A stretch of 64,000 nucleotides of DNA from Halosolutus halophilus (GTDB lineage Archaea; Halobacteriota; Halobacteria; Halobacteriales; Natrialbaceae). This document shows, one piece after another, positions 26,157 to 34,364 of the stretch (the first letter of the stretch is position 1; each line of letters opens with the position of its first letter). Under the pieces are notes generated by a model. That model searched no databases. It had not been told where the DNA came from and saw only the letters and a program-made list of their open reading frames with translations. The stretch is taken from the NCBI RefSeq assembly GCF_022869805.1, contig NZ_CP094974.1, positions 4,340,001 to 4,404,000 on the forward strand. Direction: 5' to 3'. The translations under genes were made by a program, and so were the position numbers.

Positions 26157-27311
26157 ATGCCTACACCGACGGATCGAGTTCGGCGAGCCGAGCGGTCGAG
26201 TATCCGCGTCATGTTCGATCTCGCGGAACGCCACGAGGACGATCTCGTTCGACTCGAGGTCGGCGAACCCGACTTCGACACGCCTGCACACGTCGTCGAC
26301 GCGGCTGCGCGCGCCGCTCGCGAGGGTGCGACACACTACACCTCGAACGCGGGACTTCCAGAGTGTCGGCGTGCGATCAGCGACACGCTCGACGCCGAGT
26401 TCGGCGTCCGACACGGCCCTGACGAGATCGTCGTCACCGTGGGCGGAATGGAGGCGCTCCACCTGGCGATCCTGGCGACGGTGTCCCCCGGAGAGGAACT
26501 CGTCGTTCCGGGGCCGACCTGGCCGAACTACGAGACGCAGGCGATCCTCGCGGACGGGTCGTTCCGCGAGGTGCCGATGCCGGCCGAGTCGGGGTTCGAT
26601 CTCGACGCCGATCGCATCGTCGATGCGATGGATGACGACACCGCAGCGGTCGTGCTCACGACGCCGTCGAATCCGACCGGTCGCGTGTTCGATCCGGACG
26701 AGTGTCGTGCGATCGTCGAGGCCGCCGCCGATCGCGACGCGTACGTGATCGCCGACGAGGTGTACCTCGGACTCACCTACGATAGAGCGCCCGAGGGAAT
26801 CGCGGCGTACACAGACCATCCCGATCACGTGTTGACGGTCGGTTCCTGCTCGAAGGCGTACGCGATGACCGGCTGGCGGCTGGGCTGGCTCGCGGGCGAC
26901 GGCCACCTCGTCGACGAGGTGGTCAAGGTCCACGAGGCGACCACGGCCTGTGCGTCGAGCGTGGCCCAGCACGCCGCTATCGCCGCACTCACGGGACCAC
27001 GAGAGCCGTTCGAGGACATGTACGACGAGTTTCGACGTCGTCGAGACCTCGTCGTCGACCGCGTCGCGGAGATCGACGGGCTCTCCTGCCCCCGTCCGGA
27101 GGGTGCGTTCTACGCGTTTCTCGACCCGGGGATCGACGACGACAGCCTCACGATCGCAAAATACCTGCTGGAGGAACACGGCGTCGTGCTCGCCCCCGGG
27201 GACGGCTTCGGCGACACGGCCCCGGGACGGCTGCGACTCTCGTTCGCGAACTCCGTCGACCGCCTCCACGAGGGGTTCGATCGGATCGAGGCCGGACTAC
27301 GGGAGTACTGA
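26157..27311 (+). CDS. Class I/II PLP-dependent aminotransferase
   Basis: A 384-residue fold-type I aminotransferase. Key segments: LEVGEPDFDTPAHVVDAA, THYTSNAGLPECRRAI, VTVGGMEALHLAILA (PLP phosphate pocket), VLTTPSNPTGRVF (Asn), VIADEVYLGLTYD (Asp and Tyr) and VGSCSKAYAMTGWRLGW, with the Schiff-base lysine at 233. The C-terminal Arg in GRLRLSFANS binds the substrate carboxylate. It is in the aspartate/alanine/kynurenine aminotransferase group, and the amino donor cannot be fixed from sequence. It is convergent with the SDR gene. Confidence 0.94.
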   Translation: MPTPTDRVRRAERSSIRVMFDLAERHEDDLVRLEVGEPDFDTPAHVVDAAARAAREGATHYTSNAGLPECRRAISDTLDAEFGVRHGPDEIVVTVGGMEALHLAILATVSPGEELVVPGPTWPNYETQAILADGSFREVPMPAESGFDLDADRIVDAMDDDTAAVVLTTPSNPTGRVFDPDECRAIVEAAADRDAYVIADEVYLGLTYDRAPEGIAAYTDHPDHVLTVGSCSKAYAMTGWRLGWLAGDGHLVDEVVKVHEATTACASSVAQHAAIAALTGPREPFEDMYDEFRRRRDLVVDRVAEIDGLSCPRPEGAFYAFLDPGIDDDSLTIAKYLLEEHGVVLAPGDGFGDTAPGRLRLSFANSVDRLHEGFDRIEAGLREY

Positions 27312-27334
27312 GGATCGGCCACCGGAGCGCCCCG

Positions 27335-28063
27335 TCAACGCATCAGTTCGCCCCCGTTCACGTTCAGCGTCTCACCCGTGACGAACGTGGCGTCACGGAG
27401 GTATGCGATCGCCTCGGCGATATCCTCCGGCTGACCGTATCGGTCGACGGGGATCCGGGCCAGTTCCTCGCGTTTTTCGTCGGCCGTCCGATCGGCGGTC
27501 ATCGCCGTCTCGACGTGGCCCGGAGCGACCGCGTTCACACGAACGTCGGGTGCGAAATCCCGTGCGTGGCTCCGGGTGAGCGAGAGGAGTGCTCCTTTCG
27601 AGGAGGCGTAGTGACACTCGATCGCTGCGCCGGTGTGAGCGAGAATTGAGGAGACGTTCGTCACCGAGGGGTCCGCGTCGGACGCTCGAAGATGCGGGAG
27701 TGCCGCCTTCGTGACGTTGAACGCGGAGTTGACGTTGACGTCCATGATCCGATCGAAGTCGGCTGGATCGAGGGTCTCCGTGTAGACGTGCTGATCGATC
27801 CCGGCGTTGTTGACGACGTGGTCGACGCTCCCGAACGCGTCGGCGGCGGCATCGACCAGTCGGGCAGCGGCGTTCGCATCCGAGACGTCCGCGCCGACGA
27901 CGATCGCCTCCTGTCCGCGGTCGCGGATCTCGGCTGCGACTCGCTCCGCGGCGTCCTCGCTCGTGTGGTAGTTCACGGCGACGTCGTACCCGTCGGCAGC
28001 GAAGCGAAGCGCGGTCGATCTGCCGATGCCCCTGGAGGATCCAGTCACGAGTGCTGCTGGCAT
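27335..28063 (-). CDS. Short-chain dehydrogenase/reductase (FabG-like)
   Basis: A 242-residue classical SDR. The cofactor loop is TGSSRGIG (7-14), NNAG is at 85-88, the catalytic Ser is near 138-139, and Tyr152 and Lys156 are in HYASSKGA; VNAVAPGHVETAMT and the FVTGETLNVNGGELMR ending are typical. Asn31 in VAVNYHTSEDAAE suggests NADP over NAD. It probably reduces a 3-oxoacyl or sugar substrate. It lies 41 bases downstream of purO on the same strand and may be co-transcribed, though there is no obvious functional link. Confidence 0.93.
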   Translation of the reverse strand: MPAALVTGSSRGIGRSTALRFAADGYDVAVNYHTSEDAAERVAAEIRDRGQEAIVVGADVSDANAAARLVDAAADAFGSVDHVVNNAGIDQHVYTETLDPADFDRIMDVNVNSAFNVTKAALPHLRASDADPSVTNVSSILAHTGAAIECHYASSKGALLSLTRSHARDFAPDVRVNAVAPGHVETAMTADRTADEKREELARIPVDRYGQPEDIAEAIAYLRDATFVTGETLNVNGGELMR

Positions 28064-28104
28064 AGACGAACCACGTGCCGGTATCGACTTTGTAGTTCCG
28101 CCGT

Positions 28105-28695
28105 TCAGTCGCCGTTCTCGATCGCGGTCTCGAACCCGTCGCCGGTCCGGGCGACGCCGGCGGCACAGACCGCGTGTTCGAACTCGTGGTCGTAGGCCTC
28201 GCTGGCCGCGTCGTCGGCACTCTCGGCCGCGAACTCGATCGTCTCGGGCGCGTTCTTTTCGTACGTCGCCACGAGCGTCGGTTCGTCGACGGTCTCGACC
28301 AGCAGCGCGTCCTTTCGGACCGTTCCGATCAGCGCCTCGCCGGCGGCACCGATCGTCGCCGCGATCCGGGGCGTGTCGTAGTCGTCTTTCTCGTAGTCCA
28401 GCGCCAGCAGGCTCTCAGCGACGGCGTCCCGGGCCGGGTAGCCGAGTTCGAGTTTCTCAGCGATCGGGTCGACGTGCGAACCGTTGCCGAACGCGGCCGT
28501 CTCGCCCGTCGGGGTGTCGACGACGCGCAGGCAATTGTAGGAGACGTACGGGTTGTCCGTTTCCGGGGCGTCCTCGGTGGGACCCACGGTGAGCGCGTCC
28601 TCACGGGCGGTGATCTCGCGGTTCGGGAACGATCGGGACGACACCCGGTACGCGCCGACGTCGGGGCCGACGACGACGAACCGTCCAACGTACAT
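28105..28695 (-). CDS. purO: Archaeal IMP cyclohydrolase
   Basis: A 196-residue PurO that closes the FAICAR ring to IMP in the last step of archaeal purine synthesis. It begins [26 protein letters not shown] and contains [34 protein letters not shown], with the conserved Y-N-C-x-R and GNGSH segments. PurO has the same fold as Ntn hydrolases and replaces the bacterial PurH domain. Bacteria lack it, so it is a good marker of archaeal origin. Confidence 0.95.
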   Translation of the reverse strand: MYVGRFVVVGPDVGAYRVSSRSFPNREITAREDALTVGPTEDAPETDNPYVSYNCLRVVDTPTGETAAFGNGSHVDPIAEKLELGYPARDAVAESLLALDYEKDDYDTPRIAATIGAAGEALIGTVRKDALLVETVDEPTLVATYEKNAPETIEFAAESADDAASEAYDHEFEHAVCAAGVARTGDGFETAIENGD

Positions 28696-28828
28696 ACTCG
28701 GGGGTGCGCGAGAGAAGGGAAAAGGGATGTCGGTTCGGCGGCGTCCGCGATCGGGTGTCGATGACGCGAGGCTCGTGCCCGATCGGGGGGGCCGAGACTT
28801 TATACCAACTCACGCGGTGAACGGGGGT

Positions 28829-29388
28829 GTGACGACCGATACGGACTGTCTCGAGGCGTTACGGGAGGCCGCCGATCGGCTCGGCGAGTCGCCCGCGAAA
28901 GCACAGTACGAGGAGCTGGATTAACTCCTGCCTCTGCGACGATCATGAAAACGTTGGGCGGCTGGAACGCGGCCAAAGAGCGTGCGGGATTGGAAACGTT
29001 CGATCGGGCCGTGACGGGTGGTTAGCCGATCCAACCGAAACCTGACTGGGTCGACATTCCTGGCGGCGTCGAGTGGGAGGAACCCACCGGTCAACAGCGC
29101 TGGTACTACAAGAATCGGGAGGAACGAATCGAGCGCAAGGACCGTCGCCGGAAGAAAATCCGTCGATGGCTCTACGGGTACAAGGATCAGTACTGTGAGT
29201 GTGCCCGATGTAGCGAAGACAGGCCCCCGTGCCTCGATTTTCACCACCCCGCCGAGAAGGACCTGGATATCTCGAAGATGGTCGTCGACGGGTATTCGAG
29301 GCAGAGCATTCGCGAGGAAATCGATCGCTGTGTGGTCCTCTGCGCGAACTGCCATCGAATGGAACACTCCGAACCTCCGAAACGCTAA
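28829..29388 (+). pseudogene. Decayed homing-endonuclease-associated-repeat/HNH protein gene
   Basis: A TTTATA box (28799-28804) is 27 bases before GTG 28829, giving a start TTDTDCLEALREAADRLGESPAKAQYEEL. One G is missing at 28918-28919: adding one G would continue as GLTPASATIMKTLGGWNAAKERAGLETF, the homing-endonuclease-associated repeat. A TAG at 29023-29025 stands where CAG would continue the frame. Beyond it the frame stays open to 29388 and encodes an HNH-like module: CECARCSED, CLDFHHPAEKDLDI and CVVLCANCHRMEH. The two lesions with an otherwise preserved protein indicate a recent pseudogene. Confidence 0.85.
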
Positions 29389-29534
29389 TCCAAACCTGGC
29401 CAAGCCAAGGCTACAGACTCGGCTACCTGTCCATCCGACCGGAGCTAAATCGCGGCCGAGTTCGTAACACTCTAATATGGACACCCACTACAGACTGGTA
29501 CGTCGTCGGTAATCGAGACCGGCGAAGCATGTCA

Positions 29535-29607
29535 AGTCCATTAGGGTAGCGGCCAATCCTGAAGCCTTCTGGGGGCTTCGACGCTGGTTCGAATCCAGCA
29601 TGGACTA
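29535..29607 (+). tRNA. tRNA-Gln (anticodon CTG)
   Basis: A 73-base cloverleaf. The acceptor stem AGTCCAT pairs with ATGGACT and is followed by the discriminator A. The anticodon arm is AAGCC-TTCTGGG-GGCTT, giving CTG after the conserved T33. The T arm is GCTGG-TTCGAAT-CCAGC. The D arm contains AGCGGCCAA with the conserved GG. No intron and no encoded CCA are present. A decayed HNH gene lies just upstream. Confidence 0.93.
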
Positions 29608-29620
29608 CTCCTCACGTTCT

Positions 29621-29667
29621 TTCGACTGGAACTTCTTCCCAGTCACTGCTATCGATCTCCAGTCGAA
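29621..29667 (+). repeat. Perfect 10-bp inverted repeat downstream of tRNA-Gln
   Basis: TTCGACTGGA (29621-29630) and TCCAGTCGAA (29658-29667) are perfect complements separated by 27 bases, extended by one T-A pair outside. They begin 13 bases after the mature tRNA end. They could be a processing or termination hairpin, or the trace of an element end. Confidence 0.6.
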
Positions 29668-29737
29668 ACGAAGGGGTCTATCGCCGATCGTCCCCGCACC
29701 AGAAACCATATTTCCCCGTCTCTACTACCGATCACGT

Positions 29738-30481
29738 ATGAATCGACGGACGTTCCTGGCGATCGGGGGTGTGGCGACGCTCGGCGGCGTCGCCGGTTGC
29801 CTCGGCAGCGACGACAGCGAACCCGACGGCTACGGTCCGGAACCGGAGACGGTCCCCGAAGAGCGATCGATCGACACCAGTAGCTACCGGACGCAGACGT
29901 TCAACGGCGTCGCGGTGCCGCTGGCACCGATCGACGACGTCTTTTACTGGTACCAGCGCCAGGAGGCGCGGGTGGCCGACGCGCGCGGATCGGCCCAGTA
30001 CGAGCGGGCCCACATCGTCGGTGCACCGCTGAGCCCCGCCCCGGACGGCGAGTCGGACGATCCGATCGAGGACTGGGCCACGGACGAACGGATCGTCACC
30101 TACTGTGGCTGTCCGCATCACCTCTCCGGGTTGCGTGCCGCGTCGCTGATCGACGACGGCTACGAAGAGGTGTACGCACTCGATGAGGGGTTCGGCGCGT
30201 GGATCGAGCGCGGCTATCCGCTCGCGGGGTCGGAGGTTTCGGAGGACCGGGCGACCTACGAGATCCGGGGACAGTCCGACGCCGCCTACGCCGGCGAGAT
30301 GGTCATGTTAGAGCAGGTCGACGCGGATCGGCGCGAAGCGGCACCGATCGCCGACGACGGTTCGTACACGCTGCAACTCCACTACGCGGGCTCGACCGAC
30401 TCCCGATTCCGGGTCGAGGCACCCGACTACACGGTCGAGGGGACGCTCGCGGATCTCACGAGCGACACCGTCACGGCCTGA
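29738..30481 (+). CDS. Rhodanese-domain lipoprotein
   Basis: A 247-residue protein starting at the ATG at 29738. MNRRTFLAIGGVATLGGVAGCLGS is a twin-arginine signal with a lipobox ending at Cys, so the protein is exported and lipid-anchored. Residues 50-150 form a rhodanese domain: ADARGSAQYERAHIVGAPLSP, then DERIVTYCGCPHHLSGLRAASLIDDGYEEVYALDEGFGAWIERGYPL, with the active Cys in VTYCGCPHH. The C-terminal 80 residues are a beta-rich domain with repeated strands. Sulfur transfer outside the membrane is plausible but unproven. Confidence 0.9.
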   Translation: MNRRTFLAIGGVATLGGVAGCLGSDDSEPDGYGPEPETVPEERSIDTSSYRTQTFNGVAVPLAPIDDVFYWYQRQEARVADARGSAQYERAHIVGAPLSPAPDGESDDPIEDWATDERIVTYCGCPHHLSGLRAASLIDDGYEEVYALDEGFGAWIERGYPLAGSEVSEDRATYEIRGQSDAAYAGEMVMLEQVDADRREAAPIADDGSYTLQLHYAGSTDSRFRVEAPDYTVEGTLADLTSDTVTA

Positions 30482-30510
30482 TCCCTGACGGGTCAGTTAC
30501 GGCCTGAACG

Positions 30511-31881
30511 CTACGATTCGGAAGATTCGTACGCACCCGATCGCTCGAGTTCGCCCCGTTTTCGAAGTACGTCCGGCGTTCGGCAGATTCCCGGCGCGCC
30601 CGTCACCTGCGGTACCGTACAGTTGTTACAGCTCTCACAGAGCACCCGCGTCGTCGCGTCACCGGCGTCGAGTAGTCGGGTGCCGAGCCGGGGTTCGGCG
30701 TAGAACGGTCGGGCCATTCCGACCGCGTCGCAGGCCGGTGTAGGGCCGTCCCCGCTGTCCTCGCCACCCCCGTCGTTCCCGCCGTCTCCGAGCAGCCGGT
30801 CGATCGTTCCGCGCTCGCGGATCCCGCCCTCCGCGAGGACCGGGATCGCCACCTGCTCGCGAACCCGTCGACAGAAGTCCTCGTTCCACGCGGGTTGGAA
30901 GTCGTACTGCAGGGATTGCACGCGGTTCCCCCAGGCGACGAGTCGCTTCCGGCCCGATCCGCCGAAGGCGACGTCGTACTCCTCCTGCAGGGCCTCGTTC
31001 GACCAGGCCCGATCGGGGTACGCCCCGCGGACGATGCTCATGTCCCAGACGACGGACGTCTGGACCGGAACCACCGCGTCGTAGCCGATCCGCTCGAGTC
31101 GACGGGCGATCTCGACTCCGTCGTCGAGCGAGAGCTTCCGCCGGACGATCGGCGCGGGCGGCGCGGGCGTCTCCGCGGGAACCTTGGTCATCAGGGGGAC
31201 GTCGCCGGCCCGGTCGCGGATCTCGTCGTGGACGAGCGCGAGGAATTCGAGTCTGGCGTCCGGCGAGCCGCCGAACTCGTCGCCGCGGCGGTTGTAGAAG
31301 GGCGACAGGAACTGCTGGACGATGCCCATGTTCGCCCCCGCAAGGTGAATCCCGTCGTAGCCCGCGTCGACGGCGCGGGCGGCCGCTCGGCCGAAGTCCG
31401 CGGCGAGGTCGTACACCTCGTCGGTCGACAGGACGCGGGGGTCGTACGAGAGGAAGCCGAGCCGATCGAGGGCCCGTAACTGCCACGGCGGTTTCGATAC
31501 CGCGAGTTGCTCGAGGTCCGGGTGCTTCCGGCGGTACTCTGCGTGCCACGTCTCCATGCTCCGCAGCCCGCCGTGTTCGAGCTGGACGAAGATGCGGCCG
31601 CCGTGCTCGTGGATCCGATCGGTCAGCCGCGACAGTCGCGAGACGAAGTCGGGGTCGTGGACGCGGGTCATCCCCGGTGCGGCACAGCCGCCCTCGCCGC
31701 GGACGATGGTCGCGCCCTGGCAGACGAGTCCGACGCCGGACGCGGCGGCGGGTTCGAGATCGTCGATCAGCGTGTCGACGGCGTCCGGTCCGTTGCCCGC
31801 GCACTCGAGCAGGGGCGCGCGATAGAGTCGGTTCGGGACCGTCAGCCCGCCGATCTCGATCGGATCTTCGAGGCTGGCCAT
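30511..31881 (-). CDS. NADH:flavin oxidoreductase with Fe-S motif (Old Yellow Enzyme/DCR-like)
   Basis: A 456-residue flavoenzyme. The N-terminal TIM barrel is of the OYE type: IGGLTVPNRLYRAPLLECAGN, IFVQLEHGGLRS, YDGIHLAGANMGIVQQFLSPFYNRRGDEFGGSPDARLEFLALVHDEIR, and IPVLAEGGIRERGTIDRLL. Near the C-terminus CESCNNCTVPQVTGAPGIC gives C-x2-C-x2-C-x11-C, the 4Fe-4S signature of the 2,4-dienoyl-CoA reductase/trimethylamine dehydrogenase branch. It lacks the C-terminal NAD-binding half of those enzymes, so electrons must come from another partner. The substrate is probably an unsaturated carbonyl compound. Confidence 0.9.
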   Translation of the reverse strand: MASLEDPIEIGGLTVPNRLYRAPLLECAGNGPDAVDTLIDDLEPAAASGVGLVCQGATIVRGEGGCAAPGMTRVHDPDFVSRLSRLTDRIHEHGGRIFVQLEHGGLRSMETWHAEYRRKHPDLEQLAVSKPPWQLRALDRLGFLSYDPRVLSTDEVYDLAADFGRAAARAVDAGYDGIHLAGANMGIVQQFLSPFYNRRGDEFGGSPDARLEFLALVHDEIRDRAGDVPLMTKVPAETPAPPAPIVRRKLSLDDGVEIARRLERIGYDAVVPVQTSVVWDMSIVRGAYPDRAWSNEALQEEYDVAFGGSGRKRLVAWGNRVQSLQYDFQPAWNEDFCRRVREQVAIPVLAEGGIRERGTIDRLLGDGGNDGGGEDSGDGPTPACDAVGMARPFYAEPRLGTRLLDAGDATTRVLCESCNNCTVPQVTGAPGICRTPDVLRKRGELERSGAYESSES

Positions 31882-32074
31882 GCAGGGCGTATCACGCGGC
31901 CGTACAAGAGCGTAGTGCCGGTCGGGGATCGGAGATTCCCCTCCTCGGAGTCGGGACGTATCTCGACGACACGATCGCTCCCTTCCCCCGTTCTGTCCCG
32001 TTCGCGACTACGACCTGTTCACGTCACGTCCGGGCGGCGGTGTGAGCCGAATCGGAACCCCCGGAGCGGCCGCG

Positions 32075-33118
32075 TCAGGGCGGGAGCACGACCGCACGCC
32101 CCTCGATCTCGTTGTGTTCCAGTCGTTCCGCGACCGTGTTGATCTCGTCGAGATCGTTTCGTTCGGTGCGCAACTCGACCTCGTCGCGATCGACGAGGGC
32201 GACGAGTTCCTGGAGTTCGGCGTACTTGCCGACCAGGGTCCCCCTGAAGGCGAACTCGCCGTTGACCAGGGCCTGACTGGGTTCGTGGATGTGCCCGCCG
32301 TAGCCGACGACGTGGTGGTCGCCGCCGGCGGCGACGATTTCGGGTGCCAGTGCGGTCGTCTCGTCCCCGCCGACGAAGTCGACGACCTGCTGGGCCCCCA
32401 CGTCGTCGGTCAGGTCCGCGACGACGTCGGCGAGGTCCTCCTCGGCGGAGTTGACCGTGTGGCGAGCCCCCACCTCTTCTGCGAGTTCGAGCGCCTCGTC
32501 TTTGATGTCGGCGGCGACGATGTTCGCGCCGCTCATCGCGTCGAGACACTGGAGACCGATGTGGCCGAGGCCGCCGATGCCGATGACGACGCAGGTGTCG
32601 CCGGGATTGAGTTCGCGGACCGCCTTCTTCGCGGCGTGGTAGGCCGTGATTCCAGCGTCGGCGTGGGGTGCGATCTCGGTCGGGTCGACGCCCTCGGGAA
32701 GCGGGATCACCGCCCGCTCGTTCGTCTGGAGGTACTCGGCGAAGCCGCCGTCGGTTGTGAGGCCGTTGAACGCGCTGTTCTCGCAGTACATGTCCTCGCC
32801 GAGTCGGCAGGGCCGACAGATGCCGCAGGTCTGGACGGGGTGACAGATCACCGGATCGCCCTCCTCGACCAGCGTTACCTCGTCGCCGACCTCGGCGACG
32901 ACGCCGGCGTTCTCGTGGCCCAGCGTCATCGGCAGATCCTGTGGCGCGTACTCTTCCCACATTCCCTCGATGATGTGGTTGTCCGTCTGGCACCAGCCCG
33001 CGCCCTCGACCTCGACGAGGACGCCGTCCGATCGATCGATCTCGGGTCGATCGATCTCGTCGATCGAGAGTGCCTCGCTCATGTCGTCGGTGTACTCGTG
33101 GAGTCTGGCTGCTTCCAT
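32075..33118 (-). CDS. Zinc-dependent NAD(P) alcohol dehydrogenase
   Basis: A 347-residue medium-chain dehydrogenase from ATG 33118 (GTG 33133 would add five residues). Catalytic zinc ligands are Cys43 and His68/Glu69 (WCQTDNH, TLGHENAG), and structural zinc ligands are C98, C101, C104 and C112 (C-x2-C-x2-C-x7-C). The NAD loop is VVIGIGGLGHIGLQ. It oxidises alcohols to aldehydes or ketones. It is divergent from the amidohydrolase and DUF59 genes; all three resemble the accessory genes of actinobacterial propane monooxygenase operons. Confidence 0.93.
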   Translation of the reverse strand: MEAARLHEYTDDMSEALSIDEIDRPEIDRSDGVLVEVEGAGWCQTDNHIIEGMWEEYAPQDLPMTLGHENAGVVAEVGDEVTLVEEGDPVICHPVQTCGICRPCRLGEDMYCENSAFNGLTTDGGFAEYLQTNERAVIPLPEGVDPTEIAPHADAGITAYHAAKKAVRELNPGDTCVVIGIGGLGHIGLQCLDAMSGANIVAADIKDEALELAEEVGARHTVNSAEEDLADVVADLTDDVGAQQVVDFVGGDETTALAPEIVAAGGDHHVVGYGGHIHEPSQALVNGEFAFRGTLVGKYAELQELVALVDRDEVELRTERNDLDEINTVAERLEHNEIEGRAVVLPP

Positions 33119-33246
33119 GGTAACAACGTGCACATCACCGTACTAGGTGAAAACGTTCGCCCGAGTTATCGTTCGCTGTGACTGTCAGGTGATCCTCGAC
33201 GTCGCTGGGACCGCGATCGAACCGGTCGTTCTTCGATACCTGAAAG

Positions 33247-33260
33247 TCAGACTCGTCTGA
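33247..33260. promoter_or_regulatory. Perfect palindrome TCAGAC-TC-GTCTGA in divergent promoter
   Basis: A 14-base perfect inverted repeat with a 2-base spacer lies just before the amidohydrolase start (33270) in the 151-base gap between the two divergent units. Position and symmetry suit an operator shared by both. Confidence 0.45.
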
Positions 33261-33269
33261 AAAAGAATA

Positions 33270-34364
33270 ATGGGGGTTGCTACCGATTCACACGATGGGA
33301 TGTATCAGCAAAACGGCGAGGATGTCTTCGTCATCGACGCTCACGTCCATCTGTGGGACGCCAGGGAGGACAACATCGTCCACGAGGGTGGCGAAGAGTT
33401 CATCCAGTGCTTCTACGACTATCACACGACGTTCACGCCGGACGAGCGCCAGTGGGACATGTCGGAGTATCGCCACTACGGGGCCGATCGGATGGTCGAG
33501 GACATGTTCGGCAACGCCGCTGCCGACATGGGAATCTTCCAGCCCACGTACCTGACCGACTTCTACGACGAGGGGTTCAACACGACCCACCAGAACGCCG
33601 AACTGGCGACCGAGTACCCCGAACGGTTCGTGCTCAACGGAACCTTCGATCCGCGCGACGGTGACGAGGGAATCGAGTATCTCGAAGAACTCCACGAGAC
33701 GTACGACATTTCGGGGGTCAAGCTCTACACTGCCGAGTGGCGTGGCGACTCGAAGGGGTGGCGACTCGACGACGAGGAGGCGTTCCGGTTCTTAGAGAAG
33801 TGCCAGGAACTCGGTATCGAGAACGTCCATCCGCACAAAGGGCCGACGATCCGGCCGCTGAACCGCGACGCGTTCGACGTGAAAGACGTCGACGACGCGG
33901 CGTCGTCGTTCCCCGAACTCAACTTCGTCGTCGAACACGTCGGCCTCCCCCGACTCGACGACTTCTGCTGGATCGCCGCCCAGGAGCCGAACGTCTACGG
34001 CGGACTCGCAGTCGCCGCCCCGTTCGCCCAGAACCGCCCCGGCAAGTTCTCCGAGATCCTCTCGGAACTGCTCTGGTGGCTCGGCGAGGACCGTGTGCTG
34101 TTCGGCTCGGATTACGCGATCTGGAACCCCGACTGGCTCGTCGAGGAGGTCATGGAGGCCGAACTCACCCCGGAACACCGCGCGGAGTACGGCGTCGAGT
34201 GGGATCTCGAGACGAAACGGAAAGTGATGGGCGAGAACGCGGCCGACCTGTACGACATCGACATCGAGGAGAAACGCCGGACGTTCCAGGACGACGAGAT
34301 CAGCCAGCAGTTCGATCTCGGCGACCACTACGCGAGCGAGGAACCGGCGGCGGCGGACGACTGA
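33270..34364 (+). CDS. Amidohydrolase (COG2159) of the type linked to propane monooxygenase operons
   Basis: A 364-residue metal-dependent hydrolase/decarboxylase. The metal motif is HVH at residues 25-27 (VIDAHVHLWDAR), with further conserved segments GVKLYTAEWRGDSKGWRLDDEEAFRFLEKCQELGIENVHPHKGPTIRPL, NFVVEHVGLPRLDDFCWIA and VLFGSDYAIWNPDWLV. ATG 33300 (MYQQNGEDVF) would match the usual family start better than 33270. This exact subfamily, followed by a DUF59 gene and near a zinc alcohol dehydrogenase, is found downstream of actinobacterial prmABCD/mimABCD. Its role there is not firmly known; a maturation or catabolic role has been discussed. Confidence 0.9.
   Translation: MGVATDSHDGMYQQNGEDVFVIDAHVHLWDAREDNIVHEGGEEFIQCFYDYHTTFTPDERQWDMSEYRHYGADRMVEDMFGNAAADMGIFQPTYLTDFYDEGFNTTHQNAELATEYPERFVLNGTFDPRDGDEGIEYLEELHETYDISGVKLYTAEWRGDSKGWRLDDEEAFRFLEKCQELGIENVHPHKGPTIRPLNRDAFDVKDVDDAASSFPELNFVVEHVGLPRLDDFCWIAAQEPNVYGGLAVAAPFAQNRPGKFSEILSELLWWLGEDRVLFGSDYAIWNPDWLVEEVMEAELTPEHRAEYGVEWDLETKRKVMGENAADLYDIDIEEKRRTFQDDEISQQFDLGDHYASEEPAAADD

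Noticed and set aside
28921-29484. 187-codon minus-strand frame over the HNH region
   Set aside because: The plus strand carries the HNH cysteine/histidine pattern and a leaderless promoter; the minus frame has no motif.
29229-29549. 106-codon plus-strand frame ending in the tRNA leader
   Set aside because: It is a shifted frame of the HNH pseudogene and then runs into non-coding sequence.
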